Shown: positions 11,601 to 25,639, counted from the stretch's first letter. The stretch: DNA of 64,000 bases from Trichopria drosophilae (GCA_030407085.1 CM059584.1:101865001-101929000); one strand, 5' to 3'. Notes: generated from the letters alone by a model not told the origin. Made by a program: numbers and translations.

Positions 11601-14600
11601 AAAGGCCTAAAATAACATTCAATAAAGATATGAGATAATTGCTCGCAATGAAAGACCTATTAAACTCTATCTCTTTAATCTGATGTATTCATTGTGGTTT
11701 CCAAGTTTTGAATATCGATTACGTACTTATAGATAATTAGACTGCATTTTATATCCCTATTATCACCTTCATTAAAATATTCGGAAACTTACTTCGTTGC
11801 CTTGTCCGATCTGAATGATCCTAACATCCAATATTGGATATTGCCAGTGCAATTATTTGCAAACTAATCCAAGAGATATTCGATGTAAAGATGGATAAAT
11901 ATGTGTTGGAAATAAGCTAATATTCTCGCGTAACCCTTTTGCAGAGCTGCGGATATATGCCACTTGCCTCCATAGCAATCAGATCCATTTATACGCACGT
12001 CAGTATTGGTATAAACTAAACGCAGAAGTTAAATTGCCCGCCCATAAGAGGTAGAGGCAATATAAATCATTAGGAAAAGTGTTTTGTTTGGTTCAACTCA
12101 TTTAAGGCGGAAAGCATCAATTTCCATTCGCCCATCGTTATCGTAAAAACTGCATTATACAAAGGCCTAAAATAACATTCAATAAAGATATGAGATAATT
12201 GCTCGCAATGAAAGACCTATTAAACTCTATCTCTTTAATCTGATGTATTCATTGTGGTTTCCAAGTTTTGAATATCGATTACGTACTTATAGATAATTAG
12301 ACTGCATTTTATATCCCTATTATCACCTTCATTAAAATATTCGGAAACTTACTTCGTTGCCTTGTCCGATCTGAATGATCCTAACATCCAATATTGGATA
12401 TTGCCAGTGCAATTATTTGCAAACTAATCCAAGAGATATTCGATGTAAAGATGGATAAATATGTGTTGGAAATAAGCTAATATTCTCGCGTAACCCTTTT
12501 GCAGAGCTGCGGATATATGCCACTTGCCTCCATAGCAATCAGATCCATTTATACGCACGTCAGTATTGGTATAAACTAAACGCAGAAGTTAAATTGCCCG
12601 CCCATAAGAGGTAGAGGCAATATAAATCATTAGGAAAAGTGTTTTGTTTGGTTCAACTCATTTAAGGCGGAAAGCATCAATTTCCATTCGCCCATCGTTA
12701 TCGTAAAAACTGCATTATACAAAGGCCTAAAATAACATTCAATAAAGATATGAGATAATTGCTCGCAATGAAAGACCTATTAAACTCTATCTCTTTAATC
12801 TGATGTATTCATTGTGGTTTCCAAGTTTTGAATATCGATTACGTACTTATAGATAATTAGACTGCATTTTATATCCCTATTATCACCTTCATTAAAATAT
12901 TCGGAAACTTACTTCGTTGCCTTGTCCGATCTGAATGATCCTAACATCCAATATTGGATATTGCCAGTGCAATTATTTGCAAACTAATCCAAGAGATATT
13001 CGATGTTAAGATGGATAAATATGTGTTGCAAATAAGCTAATATTCTCGCGTAACCCTTTTGCAGAGCTGCGGATATATGCCACTTGCCTCCATAGCAATC
13101 AGATCCATTTATACGCACGTCAGTATTGGTATAAACTAAACGCAGAAGTTAAATTGCCCGCCCATAAGAGGTAGAGGCAATATAAATCATTAGGAAAAGT
13201 GTTTTGTTTGGTTCAACTCATTTAAGGCGGAAAGCATCAATTTCCATTCGCCCATCGTTATCGTAAAAACTGCATTATACAAAGGCCTAAAATAACATTC
13301 AATAAAGATATGAGATAATTGCTCGCAATGAAAGACCTATTAAACTCTATCTCTTTAATCTGATGTATTCATTGTGGTTTCCAAGTTTTGAATATCGATT
13401 ACGTACTTATAGATAATTAGACTGCATTTTATATCCCTATTATCACCTTCATTAAAATATTCGGAAACTTACTTCGTTGCCTTGTCCGATCTGAATGATC
13501 CTAACATCCAATATTGGATATTGCCAGTGCAATTATTTGCAAACTAATCCAAGAGATATTCGATGTTAAGATGGATAAATATGTGTTGCAAATAAGCTAA
13601 TATTCTCGCGTAACCCTTTTGCAGAGCTGCGGATATATGCCACTTGCCTCCATAGCAATCAGATCCATTTATACGCACGTCAGTATTGGTATAAACTAAA
13701 CGCAGAAGTTAAATTGCCCGCCCATAAGAGGTAGAGGCAATATAAATCATTAGGAAAAGTGTTTTGTTTGGTTCAACTCATTTAAGGCGGAAAGCATCAA
13801 TTTCCATTCGCCCATCGTTATCGTAAAAACTGCATTATACAAAGGCCTAAAATAACATTCAATAAAGATATGAGATAATTGCTCGCAATGAAAGACCTAT
13901 TAAACTCTATCTCTTTAATCTGATGTATTCATTGTGGTTTCCAAGTTTTGAATATCGATTACGTACTTATAGATAATTAGACTGCATTTTATATCCCTAT
14001 TATCACCTTCATTAAAATATTCGGAAACTTACTTCGTTGCCTTGTCCGATCTGAATGATCCTAACATCCAATATTGGATATTGCCAGTGCAATTATTTGC
14101 AAACTAATCCAAGAGATATTCGATGTAAAGATGGATAAATATGTGTTGGAAATAAGCTAATATTCTCGCGTAACCCTTTTGCAGAGCTGCGGATATATGC
14201 CACTTGCCTCCATAGCAATCAGATCCATTTATACGCACGTCAGTATTGGTATAAACTAAACGCAGAAGTTAAATTGCCCGCCCATAAGAGGTAGAGGCAA
14301 TATAAATCATTAGGAAAAGTGTTTTGTTTGGTTCAACTCATTTAAGGCGGAAAGCATCAATTTCCATTCGCCCATCGTTATCGTAAAAACTGCATTATAC
14401 AAAGGCCTAAAATAACATTCAATAAAGATATGAGATAATTGCTCGCAATGAAAGACCTATTAAACTCTATCTCTTTAATCTGATGTATTCATTGTGGTTT
14501 CCAAGTTTTGAATATCGATTACGTACTTATAGATAATTAGACTGCATTTTATATCCCTATTATCACCTTCATTAAAATATTCGGAAACTTACTTCGTTGC

Positions 14601-17600
14601 CTTGTCCGATCTGAATGATCCTAACATCCAATATTGGATATTGCCAGTGCAATTATTTGCAAACTAATCCAAGAGATATTCGATGTTAAGATGGATAAAT
14701 ATGTGTTGCAAATAAGCTAATATTCTCGCGTAACCCTTTTGCAGAGCTGCGGATATATGCCACTTGCCTCCATAGCAATCAGATCCATTTATACGCACGT
14801 CAGTATTGGTATAAACTAAACGCAGAAGTTAAATTGCCCGCCCATAAGAGGTAGAGGCAATATAAATCATTAGGAAAAGTGTTTTGTTTGGTTCAACTCA
14901 TTTAAGGCGGAAAGCATCAATTTCCATTCGCCCATCGTTATCGTAAAAACTGCATTATACAAAGGCCTAAAATAACATTCAATAAAGATATGAGATAATT
15001 GCTCGCAATGAAAGACCTATTAAACTCTATCTCTTTAATCTGATGTATTCATTGTGGTTTCCAAGTTTTGAATATCGATTACGTACTTATAGATAATTAG
15101 ACTGCATTTTATATCCCTATTATCACCTTCATTAAAATATTCGGAAACTTACTTCGTTGCCTTGTCCGATCTGAATGATCCTAACATCCAATATTGGATA
15201 TTGCCAGTGCAATTATTTGCAAACTAATCCAAGAGATATTCGATGTAAAGATGGATAAATATGTGTTGGAAATAAGCTAATATTCTCGCGTAACCCTTTT
15301 GCAGAGCTGCGGATATATGCCACTTGCCTCCATAGCAATCAGATCCATTTATACGCACGTCAGTATTGGTATAAACTAAACGCAGAAGTTAAATTACCCG
15401 CCCATAAGAGGTAGAGGCAATATAAATCATTAGGAAAAGTGTTTTGTTTGGTTCAACTCATTTAAGGCGGAAAGCATCAATTTCCATTCGCCCATCGTTA
15501 TCGTAAAAACTGCATTATACAAAGGCCTAAAATAACATTCAATAAAGATATGAGATAATTGCTCGCAATGAAAGACCTATTAAACTCTATCTCTTTAATC
15601 TGATGTATTCATTGTGGTTTCCAAGTTTTGAATATCGATTACGTACTTATAGATAATTAGACTGCATTTTATATCCCTATTATCACCTTCATTAAAATAT
15701 TCGGAAACTTACTTCGTTGCCTTGTCCGATCTGAATGATCCTAACATCCAATATTGGATATTGCCAGTGCAATTATTTGCAAACTAATCCAAGAGATATT
15801 CGATGTAAAGATGGATAAATATGTGTTGGAAATAAGCTAATATTCTCGCGTAACCCTTTTGCAGAGCTGCGGATATATGCCACTTGCCTCCATAGCAATC
15901 AGATCCATTTATACGCACGTCAGTATTGGTATAAACTAAACGCAGAAGTTAAATTGCCCGCCCATAAGAGGTAGAGGCAATATAAATCATTAGGAAAAGT
16001 GTTTTGTTTGGTTCAACTCATTTAAGGCGGAAAGCATCAATTTCCATTCGCCCATCGTTATCGTAAAAACTGCATTATACAAAGGCCTAAAATAACATTC
16101 AATAAAGATATGAGATAATTGCTCGCAATGAAAGACCTATTAAACTCTATCTCTTTAATCTGATGTATTCATTGTGGTTTCCAAGTTTTGAATATCGATT
16201 ACGTACTTATAGATAATTAGACTGCATTTTATATCCCTATTATCACCTTCATTAAAATATTCGGAAACTTACTTCGTTGCCTTGTCCGATCTGAATGATC
16301 CTAACATCCAATATTGGATATTGCCAGTGCAATTATTTGCAAACTAATCCAAGAGATATTCGATGTTAAGATGGATAAATATGTGTTGCAAATAAGCTAA
16401 TATTCTCGCGTAACCCTTTTGCAGAGCTGCGGATATATGCCACTTGCCTCCATAGCAATCAGATCCATTTATACGCACGTCAGTATTGGTATAAACTAAA
16501 CGCAGAAGTTAAATTGCCCGCCCATAAGAGGTAGAGGCAATATAAATCATTAGGAAAAGTGTTTTGTTTGGTTCAACTCATTTAAGGCGGAAAGCATCAA
16601 TTTCCATTCGCCCATCGTTATCGTAAAAACTGCATTATACAAAGGCCTAAAATAACATTCAATAAAGATATGAGATAATTGCTCGCAATGAAAGACCTAT
16701 TAAACTCTATCTCTTTAATCTGATGTATTCATTGTGGTTTCCAAGTTTTGAATATCGATTACGTACTTATAGATAATTAGACTGCATTTTATATCCCTAT
16801 TATCACCTTCATTAAAATATTCGGAAACTTACTTCGTTGCCTTGTCCGATCTGAATGATCCTAACATCCAATATTGGATATTGCCAGTGCAATTATTTGC
16901 AAACTAATCCAAGAGATATTCGATGTAAAGATGGATAAATATGTGTTGGAAATAAGCTAATATTCTCGCGTAACCCTTTTGCAGAGCTGCGGATATATGC
17001 CACTTGCCTCCATAGCAATCAGATCCATTTATACGCACGTCAGTATTGGTATAAACTAAACGCAGAAGTTAAATTGCCCGCCCATAAGAGGTAGAGGCAA
17101 TATAAATCATTAGGAAAAGTGTTTTGTTTGGTTCAACTCATTTAAGGCGGAAAGCATCAATTTCCATTCGCCCATCGTTATCGTAAAAACTGCATTATAC
17201 AAAGGCCTAAAATAACATTCAATAAAGATATGAGATAATTGCTCGCAATGAAAGACCTATTAAACTCTATCTCTTTAATCTGATGTATTCATTGTGGTTT
17301 CCAAGTTTTGAATATCGATTACGTACTTATAGATAATTAGACTGCATTTTATATCCCTATTATCACCTTCATTAAAATATTCGGAAACTTACTTCGTTGC
17401 CTTGTCCGATCTGAATGATCCTAACATCCAATATTGGATATTGCCAGTGCAATTATTTGCAAACTAATCCAAGAGATATTCGATGTAAAGATGGATAAAT
17501 ATGTGTTGGAAATAAGCTAATATTCTCGCGTAACCCTTTTGCAGAGCTGCGGATATATGCCACTTGCCTCCATAGCAATCAGATCCATTTATACGCACGT

Positions 17601-20600
17601 CAGTATTGGTATAAACTAAACGCAGAAGTTAAATTACCCGCCCATAAGAGGTAGAGGCAATATAAATCATTAGGAAAAGTGTTTTGTTTGGTTCAACTCA
17701 TTTAAGGCGGAAAGCATCAATTTCCATTCGCCCATCGTTATCGTAAAAACTGCATTATACAAAGGCCTAAAATAACATTCAATAAAGATATGAGATAATT
17801 GCTCGCAATGAAAGACCTATTAAACTCTATCTCTTTAATCTGATGTATTCATTGTGGTTTCCAAGTTTTGAATATCGATTACGTACTTATAGATAATTAG
17901 ACTGCATTTTATATCCCTATTATCACCTTCATTAAAATATTCGGAAACTTACTTCGTTGCCTTGTCCGATCTGAATGATCCTAACATCCAATATTGGATA
18001 TTGCCAGTGCAATTATTTGCAAACTAATCCAAGAGATATTCGATGTTAAGATGGATAAATATGTGTTGCAAATAAGCTAATATTCTCGCGTAACCCTTTT
18101 GCAGAGCTGCGGATATATGCCACTTGCCTCCATAGCAATCAGATCCATTTATACGCACGTCAGTATTGGTATAAACTAAACGCAGAAGTTAAATTGCCCG
18201 CCCATAAGAGGTAGAGGCAATATAAATCATTAGGAAAAGTGTTTTGTTTGGTTCAACTCATTTAAGGCGGAAAGCATCAATTTCCATTCGCCCATCGTTA
18301 TCGTAAAAACTGCATTATACAAAGGCCTAAAATAACATTCAATAAAGATATGAGATAATTGCTCGCAATGAAAGACCTATTAAACTCTATCTCTTTAATC
18401 TGATGTATTCATTGTGGTTTCCAAGTTTTGAATATCGATTACGTACTTATAGATAATTAGACTGCATTTTATATCCCTATTATCACCTTCATTAAAATAT
18501 TCGGAAACTTACTTCGTTGCCTTGTCCGATCTGAATGATCCTAACATCCAATATTGGATATTGCCAGTGCAATTATTTGCAAACTAATCCAAGAGATATT
18601 CGATGTTAAGATGGATAAATATGTGTTGCAAATAAGCTAATATTCTCGCGTAACCCTTTTGCAGAGCTGCGGATATATGCCACTTGCCTCCATAGCAATC
18701 AGATCCATTTATACGCACGTCAGTATTGGTATAAACTAAACGCAGAAGTTAAATTGCCCGCCCATAAGAGGTAGAGGCAATATAAATCATTAGGAAAAGT
18801 GTTTTGTTTGGTTCAACTCATTTAAGGCGGAAAGCATCAATTTCCATTCGCCCATCGTTATCGTAAAAACTGCATTATACAAAGGCCTAAAATAACATTC
18901 AATAAAGATATGAGATAATTGCTCGCAATGAAAGACCTATTAAACTCTATCTCTTTAATCTGATGTATTCATTGTGGTTTCCAAGTTTTGAATATCGATT
19001 ACGTACTTATAGATAATTAGACTGCATTTTATATCCCTATTATCACCTTCATTAAAATATTCGGAAACTTACTTCGTTGCCTTGTCCGATCTGAATGATC
19101 CTAACATCCAATATTGGATATTGCCAGTGCAATTATTTGCAAACTAATCCAAGAGATATTCGATGTTAAGATGGATAAATATGTGTTGCAAATAAGCTAA
19201 TATTCTCGCGTAACCCTTTTGCAGAGCTGCGGATATATGCCACTTGCCTCCATAGCAATCAGATCCATTTATACGCACGTCAGTATTGGTATAAACTAAA
19301 CGCAGAAGTTAAATTGCCCGCCCATAAGAGGTAGAGGCAATATAAATCATTAGGAAAAGTGTTTTGTTTGGTTCAACTCATTTAAGGCGGAAAGCATCAA
19401 TTTCCATTCGCCCATCGTTATCGTAAAAACTGCATTATACAAAGGCCTAAAATAACATTCAATAAAGATATGAGATAATTGCTCGCAATGAAAGACCTAT
19501 TAAACTCTATCTCTTTAATCTGATGTATTCATTGTGGTTTCCAAGTTTTGAATATCGATTACGTACTTATAGATAATTAGACTGCATTTTATATCCCTAT
19601 TATCACCTTCATTAAAATATTCGGAAACTTACTTCGTTGCCTTGTCCGATCTGAATGATCCTAACATCCAATATTGGATATTGCCAGTGCAATTATTTGC
19701 AAACTAATCCAAGAGATATTCGATGTAAAGATGGATAAATATGTGTTGGAAATAAGCTAATATTCTCGCGTAACCCTTTTGCAGAGCTGCGGATATATGC
19801 CACTTGCCTCCATAGCAATCAGATCCATTTATACGCACGTCAGTATTGGTATAAACTAAACGCAGAAGTTAAATTGCCCGCCCATAAGAGGTAGAGGCAA
19901 TATAAATCATTAGGAAAAGTGTTTTGTTTGGTTCAACTCATTTAAGGCGGAAAGCATCAATTTCCATTCGCCCATCGTTATCGTAAAAACTGCATTATAC
20001 AAAGGCCTAAAATAACATTCAATAAAGATATGAGATAATTGCTCGCAATGAAAGACCTATTAAACTCTATCTCTTTAATCTGATGTATTCATTGTGGTTT
20101 CCAAGTTTTGAATATCGATTACGTACTTATAGATAATTAGACTGCATTTTATATCCCTATTATCACCTTCATTAAAATATTCGGAAACTTACTTCGTTGC
20201 CTTGTCCGATCTGAATGATCCTAACATCCAATATTGGATATTGCCAGTGCAATTATTTGCAAACTAATCCAAGAGATATTCGATGTAAAGATGGATAAAT
20301 ATGTGTTGGAAATAAGCTAATATTCTCGCGTAACCCTTTTGCAGAGCTGCGGATATATGCCACTTGCCTCCATAGCAATCAGATCCATTTATACGCACGT
20401 CAGTATTGGTATAAACTAAACGCAGAAGTTAAATTGCCCGCCCATAAGAGGTAGAGGCAATATAAATCATTAGGAAAAGTGTTTTGTTTGGTTCAACTCA
20501 TTTAAGGCGGAAAGCATCAATTTCCATTCGCCCATCGTTATCGTAAAAACTGCATTATACAAAGGCCTAAAATAACATTCAATAAAGATATGAGATAATT

Positions 20601-21735
20601 GCTCGCAATGAAAGACCTATTAAACTCTATCTCTTTAATCTGATGTATTCATTGTGGTTTCCAAGTTTTGAATATCGATTACGTACTTATAGATAATTAG
20701 ACTGCATTTTATATCCCTATTATCACCTTCATTAAAATATTCGGAAACTTACTTCGTTGCCTTGTCCGATTTGAATGATCCTAACATCCAATATTGGATA
20801 TTGCCAGTGCAATTATTTGCAAACTAATCCAAGAGATATTCGATGTTAAGATGGATAAATATGTGTTGGAAATAAGCTAATATTCTCGCGTAACCCTTTT
20901 GCAGAGCTGCGGATATATGCCACTTGCCTCCATAGCAATCAGATCCATTTATACGCACGTCAGTATTGGTATAAACTAAACGCAGAAGTTAAATTGCCCG
21001 CCCATAAGAGGTAGAGGCAATATAAATCATTAGGAAAAGTGTTTTGTTTGGTTCAACTCATTTAAGGCGGAAAGCATCAATTTCCATTCGCCCATCGTTA
21101 TCGTAAAAACTGCATTATACAAAGGCCTAAAATAACATTCAATAAAGATATGAGATAATTGCTCGCAATGAAAGACCTATTAAACTCTATCTCTTTAATC
21201 TGATGTATTCATTGTGGTTTCCAAGTTTTGAATATCGATTACGTACTTATAGATAATTAGACTGCATTTTATATCCCTATTATCACCTTCATTAAAATAT
21301 TCGGAAACTTACTTCGTTGCCTTGTCCGATCTGAATGATCCTAACATCCAATATTGGATATTGCCAGTGCAATTATTTGCAAACTAATCCAAGAGATATT
21401 CGATGTAAAGATGGATAAATATGTGTTGGAAATAAGCTAATATTCTCGCGTAACCCTTTTGCAGAGCTGCGGATATATGCCACTTGCCTCCATAGCAATC
21501 AGATCCATTTATACGCACGTCAGTATTGGTATAAACTAAACGCAGAAGTTAAATTGCCCGCCCATAAGAGGTAGAGGCAATATAAATCATTAGGAAAAGT
21601 GTTTTGTTTGGTTCAACTCATTTAAGGCGGAAAGCATCAATTTCCATTCGCCCATCGTTATCGTAAAAACTGCATTATACAAAGGCCTAAAATAACATTC
21701 AATAAAGATATGAGATAATTGCTCTCAATGAAAGA
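5640..21735. repeat. 560-bp satellite DNA array, about 29 copies
   Basis: A GCGGATATATGCC landmark recurs at about 5802, 6363, 6916, 7470 and 8030, then every 560 bases up to 21470, giving 29 occurrences. The early units are 553-561 bp. The standard unit carries a 7-base GGATATT insertion that makes the 14-base palindrome ATCCAATATTGGAT. The leftmost units differ at many sites, and the first lacks about 45 bases (near 5795). From about 7,900 on, units are nearly identical apart from a few diagnostic sites. Two linked sites define types: GATGTTAAG...GTTGCA (type A) and GATGTAAAG...GTTGGA (type B). No open frame, promoter or tRNA-like box is evident in the unit. The right edge is abrupt, inside the pseudogene. 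A (peri)centromeric or subtelomeric location is possible but not shown. Confidence 0.97.
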
Positions 21736-24700
21736 ATTGAAAAATATTGCAAATAAAAATATTTTTCAATATCGGCTTCCGAATGTTTCGTTATGCACAT
21801 TCTCTGAAATAGTAGCAGAGGGTCGATCGTAATAGATGTAGATTCGATTTGAATGCAACTGTTGACAGTAGCCAGTGGTTGTACTTTATCTTTTCTTTTG
21901 TAAGAGATACCGTCGAATCGTTCGTTTACGATTTTGGACATCATGGAGTCACCAATTTCCTGTGCACGGTGACAATTGATTTTGGAATGTCCAACGATTC
22001 CCGTACTTATGGACATGACATCTTTTCCTGCAGGAAATGGATTGTGGGCGGCGAGCCAAACATCTATTTTTTCGACGTCTGAATCATCTCGTATGATTCT
22101 TCCAGGACGCATGTCTACGTGTTGCTCGGAAGTAGCACAAGCGACGCCTGCGAAATTTTCAATCTGCTCGCATACATTTTGAAGGGAGATCATTCCCAAA
22201 ATCCATGATGAGATGGTTGAGTCCGAAATGTTACGTTGGTGTAATCCACCAGCTGTCCAGAGTGACCGCATCAAAACTTGTTCAATGGTCTGATCCGAGA
22301 TGATGCCGGACCAAAACTTTTGTGTTCTTCGAATTGTAAAATATCCTTTATTAGTGAATTTCTCTAATTCGTCGGCAGGTACTTTTTCACCCAAGATCCT
22401 CATTTGCTGCAAATATAAATGGGCAGACTTTGCATATAAAAAATGACCGCTTGCGTGAAAAAAGGGCAGCATTTTTTGGATGGTATCAAGATGAAGAGCC
22501 CAATTTCCACTTCGCTCAGCTTCTATGAAGTTTTTGACTAAAGTCACCATTTCATTGTACTGGATCCATAGTCTTGCAGTAGGGCTCTTGTCCTTCGTTG
22601 TTTGGAGTTCGTTGTAAAATTTATTCACGATTTCTTGGACATTTTCATTCTTGGAAGCTTCCAGCACAGCAGGATGATCGAGAGCATCGGTGTAATCGTC
22701 TAATACATCGAATTCATCATTACAAACGTCGATATTATTCATAATGATTTTAGATATAGCTAAATGCGTTAGGAAGTGTGCGCGAATTGCTCTCGAGTAC
22801 GCATGTCCAATAAGGATTTTTTTTCACACAATTTTCTGCGTAAATCAATTTAAAAATGTCCTCAATTCCGCTACCAGCCATGATATAGCCTATTGTTCCA
22901 AGGAAGGACATCAATAGGTGAAAGCCCCCGAGTCTCACAACGACATTCTGCAAATCGGACGATGGCTCAGAAGCTGCAACTATGTCGGAAGCTTTCCAGT
23001 ACAGCGGCTGGTCGAAAGTTACAAAACAAGCCTTACATCTTTTGACTGCTTCAAGAAGTGACGTGTAAATAGTATTATAATCTGAAGGGGCGCGTTGATG
23101 AAAGGTAGGCATATGACTTTTGACATCTCATAACATAAATCCGAGGTAATTAACTCCATGAAGCCGTTCCATCCAGGTATATCGACAACGCATTTCCATT
23201 TCCCGTATTGCCAGATAAAGTCTGATACTGTAGGCAAAATTTTCTTAGATATTTTATACAGTTCATTAACATCAGAGACACGGACATCGTGTAATCCTGC
23301 TAACGCATGTTTTTCATAGTTCAGTACTTCTATCTTCCCTAACGCAGCAATTTGTATGGCCGACTTCTCTCCAATGATACGATTTACGGGCTCATCTTTT
23401 TCAAAACCAGTGGATGGTGTAATGCACTGAATGCCACCCATCGCATGGAAAGTGCCTCGTCCGTCCAAGATGTCCGTATTAAAATCGGCATTGTCAAAGA
23501 CGAACTGGACAAATGCGTTGTCCAACGTCCTACGTTCCTTTGCGTGAATGGCCGAATTTTCAAACGTTTGGACTTCTTTGTATGAGGCGCTGAATCTCAT
23601 ACTTGATAAAATGCTGATGAGTGTTTTCGAAGCAAATTTTTTGTATAAAAATGGTCCTACGCCAATCAGAAGTGGGGAAAGGAACGAACGTGCTCGTACA
23701 GCCGCTATGATTGCATGCGCAATCGATGTACATTTCCTATTCCAAGGCTCGAGCCAACCGCGATTATCTTTTTGTATTACCTCAGATAACAAGACTTGCA
23801 ATGTTTCAGGCACATAAGATTTCACGTCTTCCACAAAGTTGTCGGATGCTGGGTATTCACTTGTTTCATAAACCATCGAGCGAATATCACTGCGAATTAT
23901 ACCTGCAGCCTCACGTATGACTCGCAGTTTTTCTGCCTGAGGGTCTGCGTCTCTTCGTTCGTAAAACATGTCAGAGAGGAGTTTGTGACCAACATTTCTG
24001 AAACAAACTAAAGTACCTCGACTTTGTCTTTCCACGATGAGGATATGGTCACCATACTTTTCAAGTAATCGTCTTTTAACTGTTTTAACATGAGGAACGG
24101 TACATGTTGTAATTTGATCAATTAATGTCTGAAGTGGAAATTGACACTCACTAGAATTTTCTTGCAACTATTTAAAAATTTGTTCCATGCCTTCAGTTAT
24201 GTCATCATCTTTCGGTCTTCCACTTGACACACGTTTCGACGCATCAGTAACAAGTACATAACATTTTTTGTGGTACCGAGCCCCAGCTGCTACCAGATCA
24301 AGGACACTATTCAAGCGAAACTTGATTGCTCGAGCAATGTCATCATCGCGACCGCCCAGTTTGTTCAAAATATATTCTTTCGAATTTGCATGTTTTACTC
24401 TGGAAATTTGCGTTCGGTATTTCATCGCCAATTTTGTAGCCGATTCTTGGCATTCTGTTCCGCAAAATATGCAATTTTTCTCGAAATCAAAAACTGGATT
24501 TTTCTTTTCTCCTGTTGTTGAGTTGCTTCGCCGAGAAGCCGAAAGCGCTGTTTTTTTATTCGAGTACGTTTTGTAACAGGAACTGTGCACACTAACTTCG
24601 TTTAAGTTCTCTAACGTTTGACGGTTTTCTTCATCTCCTCTTAAAACGGACACAGATAAAAGAGTTTTAATACCCATCGATTTCACTATATGCACGTCTG

Positions 24701-24743
24701 TAATCAAAGGTTGCTTGCATATAAAGCAATTTGAGGCACTCAT
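21736..24743 (-). pseudogene. Uncharacterised multicopy protein family pseudogene, truncated by satellite
   Basis: The reading frame runs from ATG at 24743 in four open pieces. The N-terminus has two zinc-finger-like modules: C-x2-C (CFICK) with H-x2-C (HSSC), then C-x2-C (CIFCG) with H-x2-C (HKKC). Central motifs include VTFDQPLYWKA, LRLGGFHLLMSFLG-like (here VVRLGGFH), FHASGHFLYAKSAHLYLQQM and IEQVLMRSLWTAGGL. I recognise this motif series from large multicopy 'uncharacterised' families in insects, cnidarians and fish, whose function is unknown and which may be carried by mobile DNA. That is recollection, not a search result. Lesions are an in-frame TAG at 24168-24170, a one-base loss in the G4 run at 23087-23090 and a one-base gain in the T8 run at 22817-22824. 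The C-terminal part is missing because the satellite starts at about 21,735, just after DPLLLFQRM. The last codons of the open frame are satellite sequence. Confidence 0.75.
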
Positions 24744-25639
24744 TGTTATTCGCGAAAAACTAAACTACAACAATTTCCAAAACGGCAATGACAAAGTGTC
24801 CACAAACGGCACTTACAAAGAGTTCAAGAATAAAAACTGCATTAAAAAGGTGCTCGAAAGTGGCACAAAGAAAAAAGTGCAATAACTGCACTAACAATCT
24901 GCTAAAAATGGCAGAAACTGTCACAAAAACTCACTACCGAAATATTCACTACGTTCTTCTTACTAAATGCATGCGCTCCCCATGAAATTCAGAAAGAAAC
25001 TGTGAGAAGACGCGAGCAAAACAAGAACAAGCACGCACAGAGGGACAGATGTTTTCTTATGTTATCCTCGCATTCCATTATATTACAAGGAGTATTTTTC
25101 AACAAAAGTGAACGTATAATATATGAAAATTGTTCATTTTTTTATGCTCTACAACTTTTATTTGAAAAGTTTTTCATTTCCAATCGAAACAAGTTATACA
25201 ACATAATTTGTAGAGCGGGAAAACCCGTTAAAATGAGCTATTATAAAAGTATTTTGCCTTATTAGAACCCGAGTTATCGCCAAAAAACGATTTTTTTACA
25301 TTTTTTAGTCTAACAAAAGAAGCACGCGCGCTCTCAGGTGCTGAAAACTGAGAGTTAAGCTTTTCTCGATGTCCCCTACAACCTAGAAAAAATAAATTGC
25401 TACTAGGAATTTTGTCTTTTTCAAGCCTTTTTTTGTACATAGTGACTGGACTAAAGATTCAAACTGATTAAATATACGAACAGAATGGCAGAGACAAACA
25501 AGAATATTTCAGGGTATGAAATGAGTATACTTAAAATGTCAGTAATAATTATTCGCTTTGTGAATTTTGTGATGCATTACTTGACGACAAATAGAAATGC
25601 ACTAAAACTAACATTTAGATGTAAGGGAAAATAAAATGC
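24744..25639. other. Gap between the pseudogene and the 3' end of Itpr
   Basis: At 24,780-24,920 short motifs such as ACGGCA, GGCACTTACAAAG and GTGGCACAAAG recur irregularly upstream of the pseudogene ATG, which may be its old promoter region. From 25,000 to 25,440 the sequence (ACAACTTTTATTTGAAAAG, TTATCGCCAAAAAACG) has the look of an interspersed repeat. No gene is supported. Confidence 0.3.

Noticed and set aside
5640..21735. CENP-B box in the satellite
   Set aside because: CTTCGTTGCCTTGTCCG is superficially similar but lacks the required A and CGGG positions. A centromeric role cannot be claimed from it.
5640..21735. Strict higher-order repeat structure
   Set aside because: The order of type A and B units shows no fixed period, and the two AAATTACCCG units differ in their neighbours.
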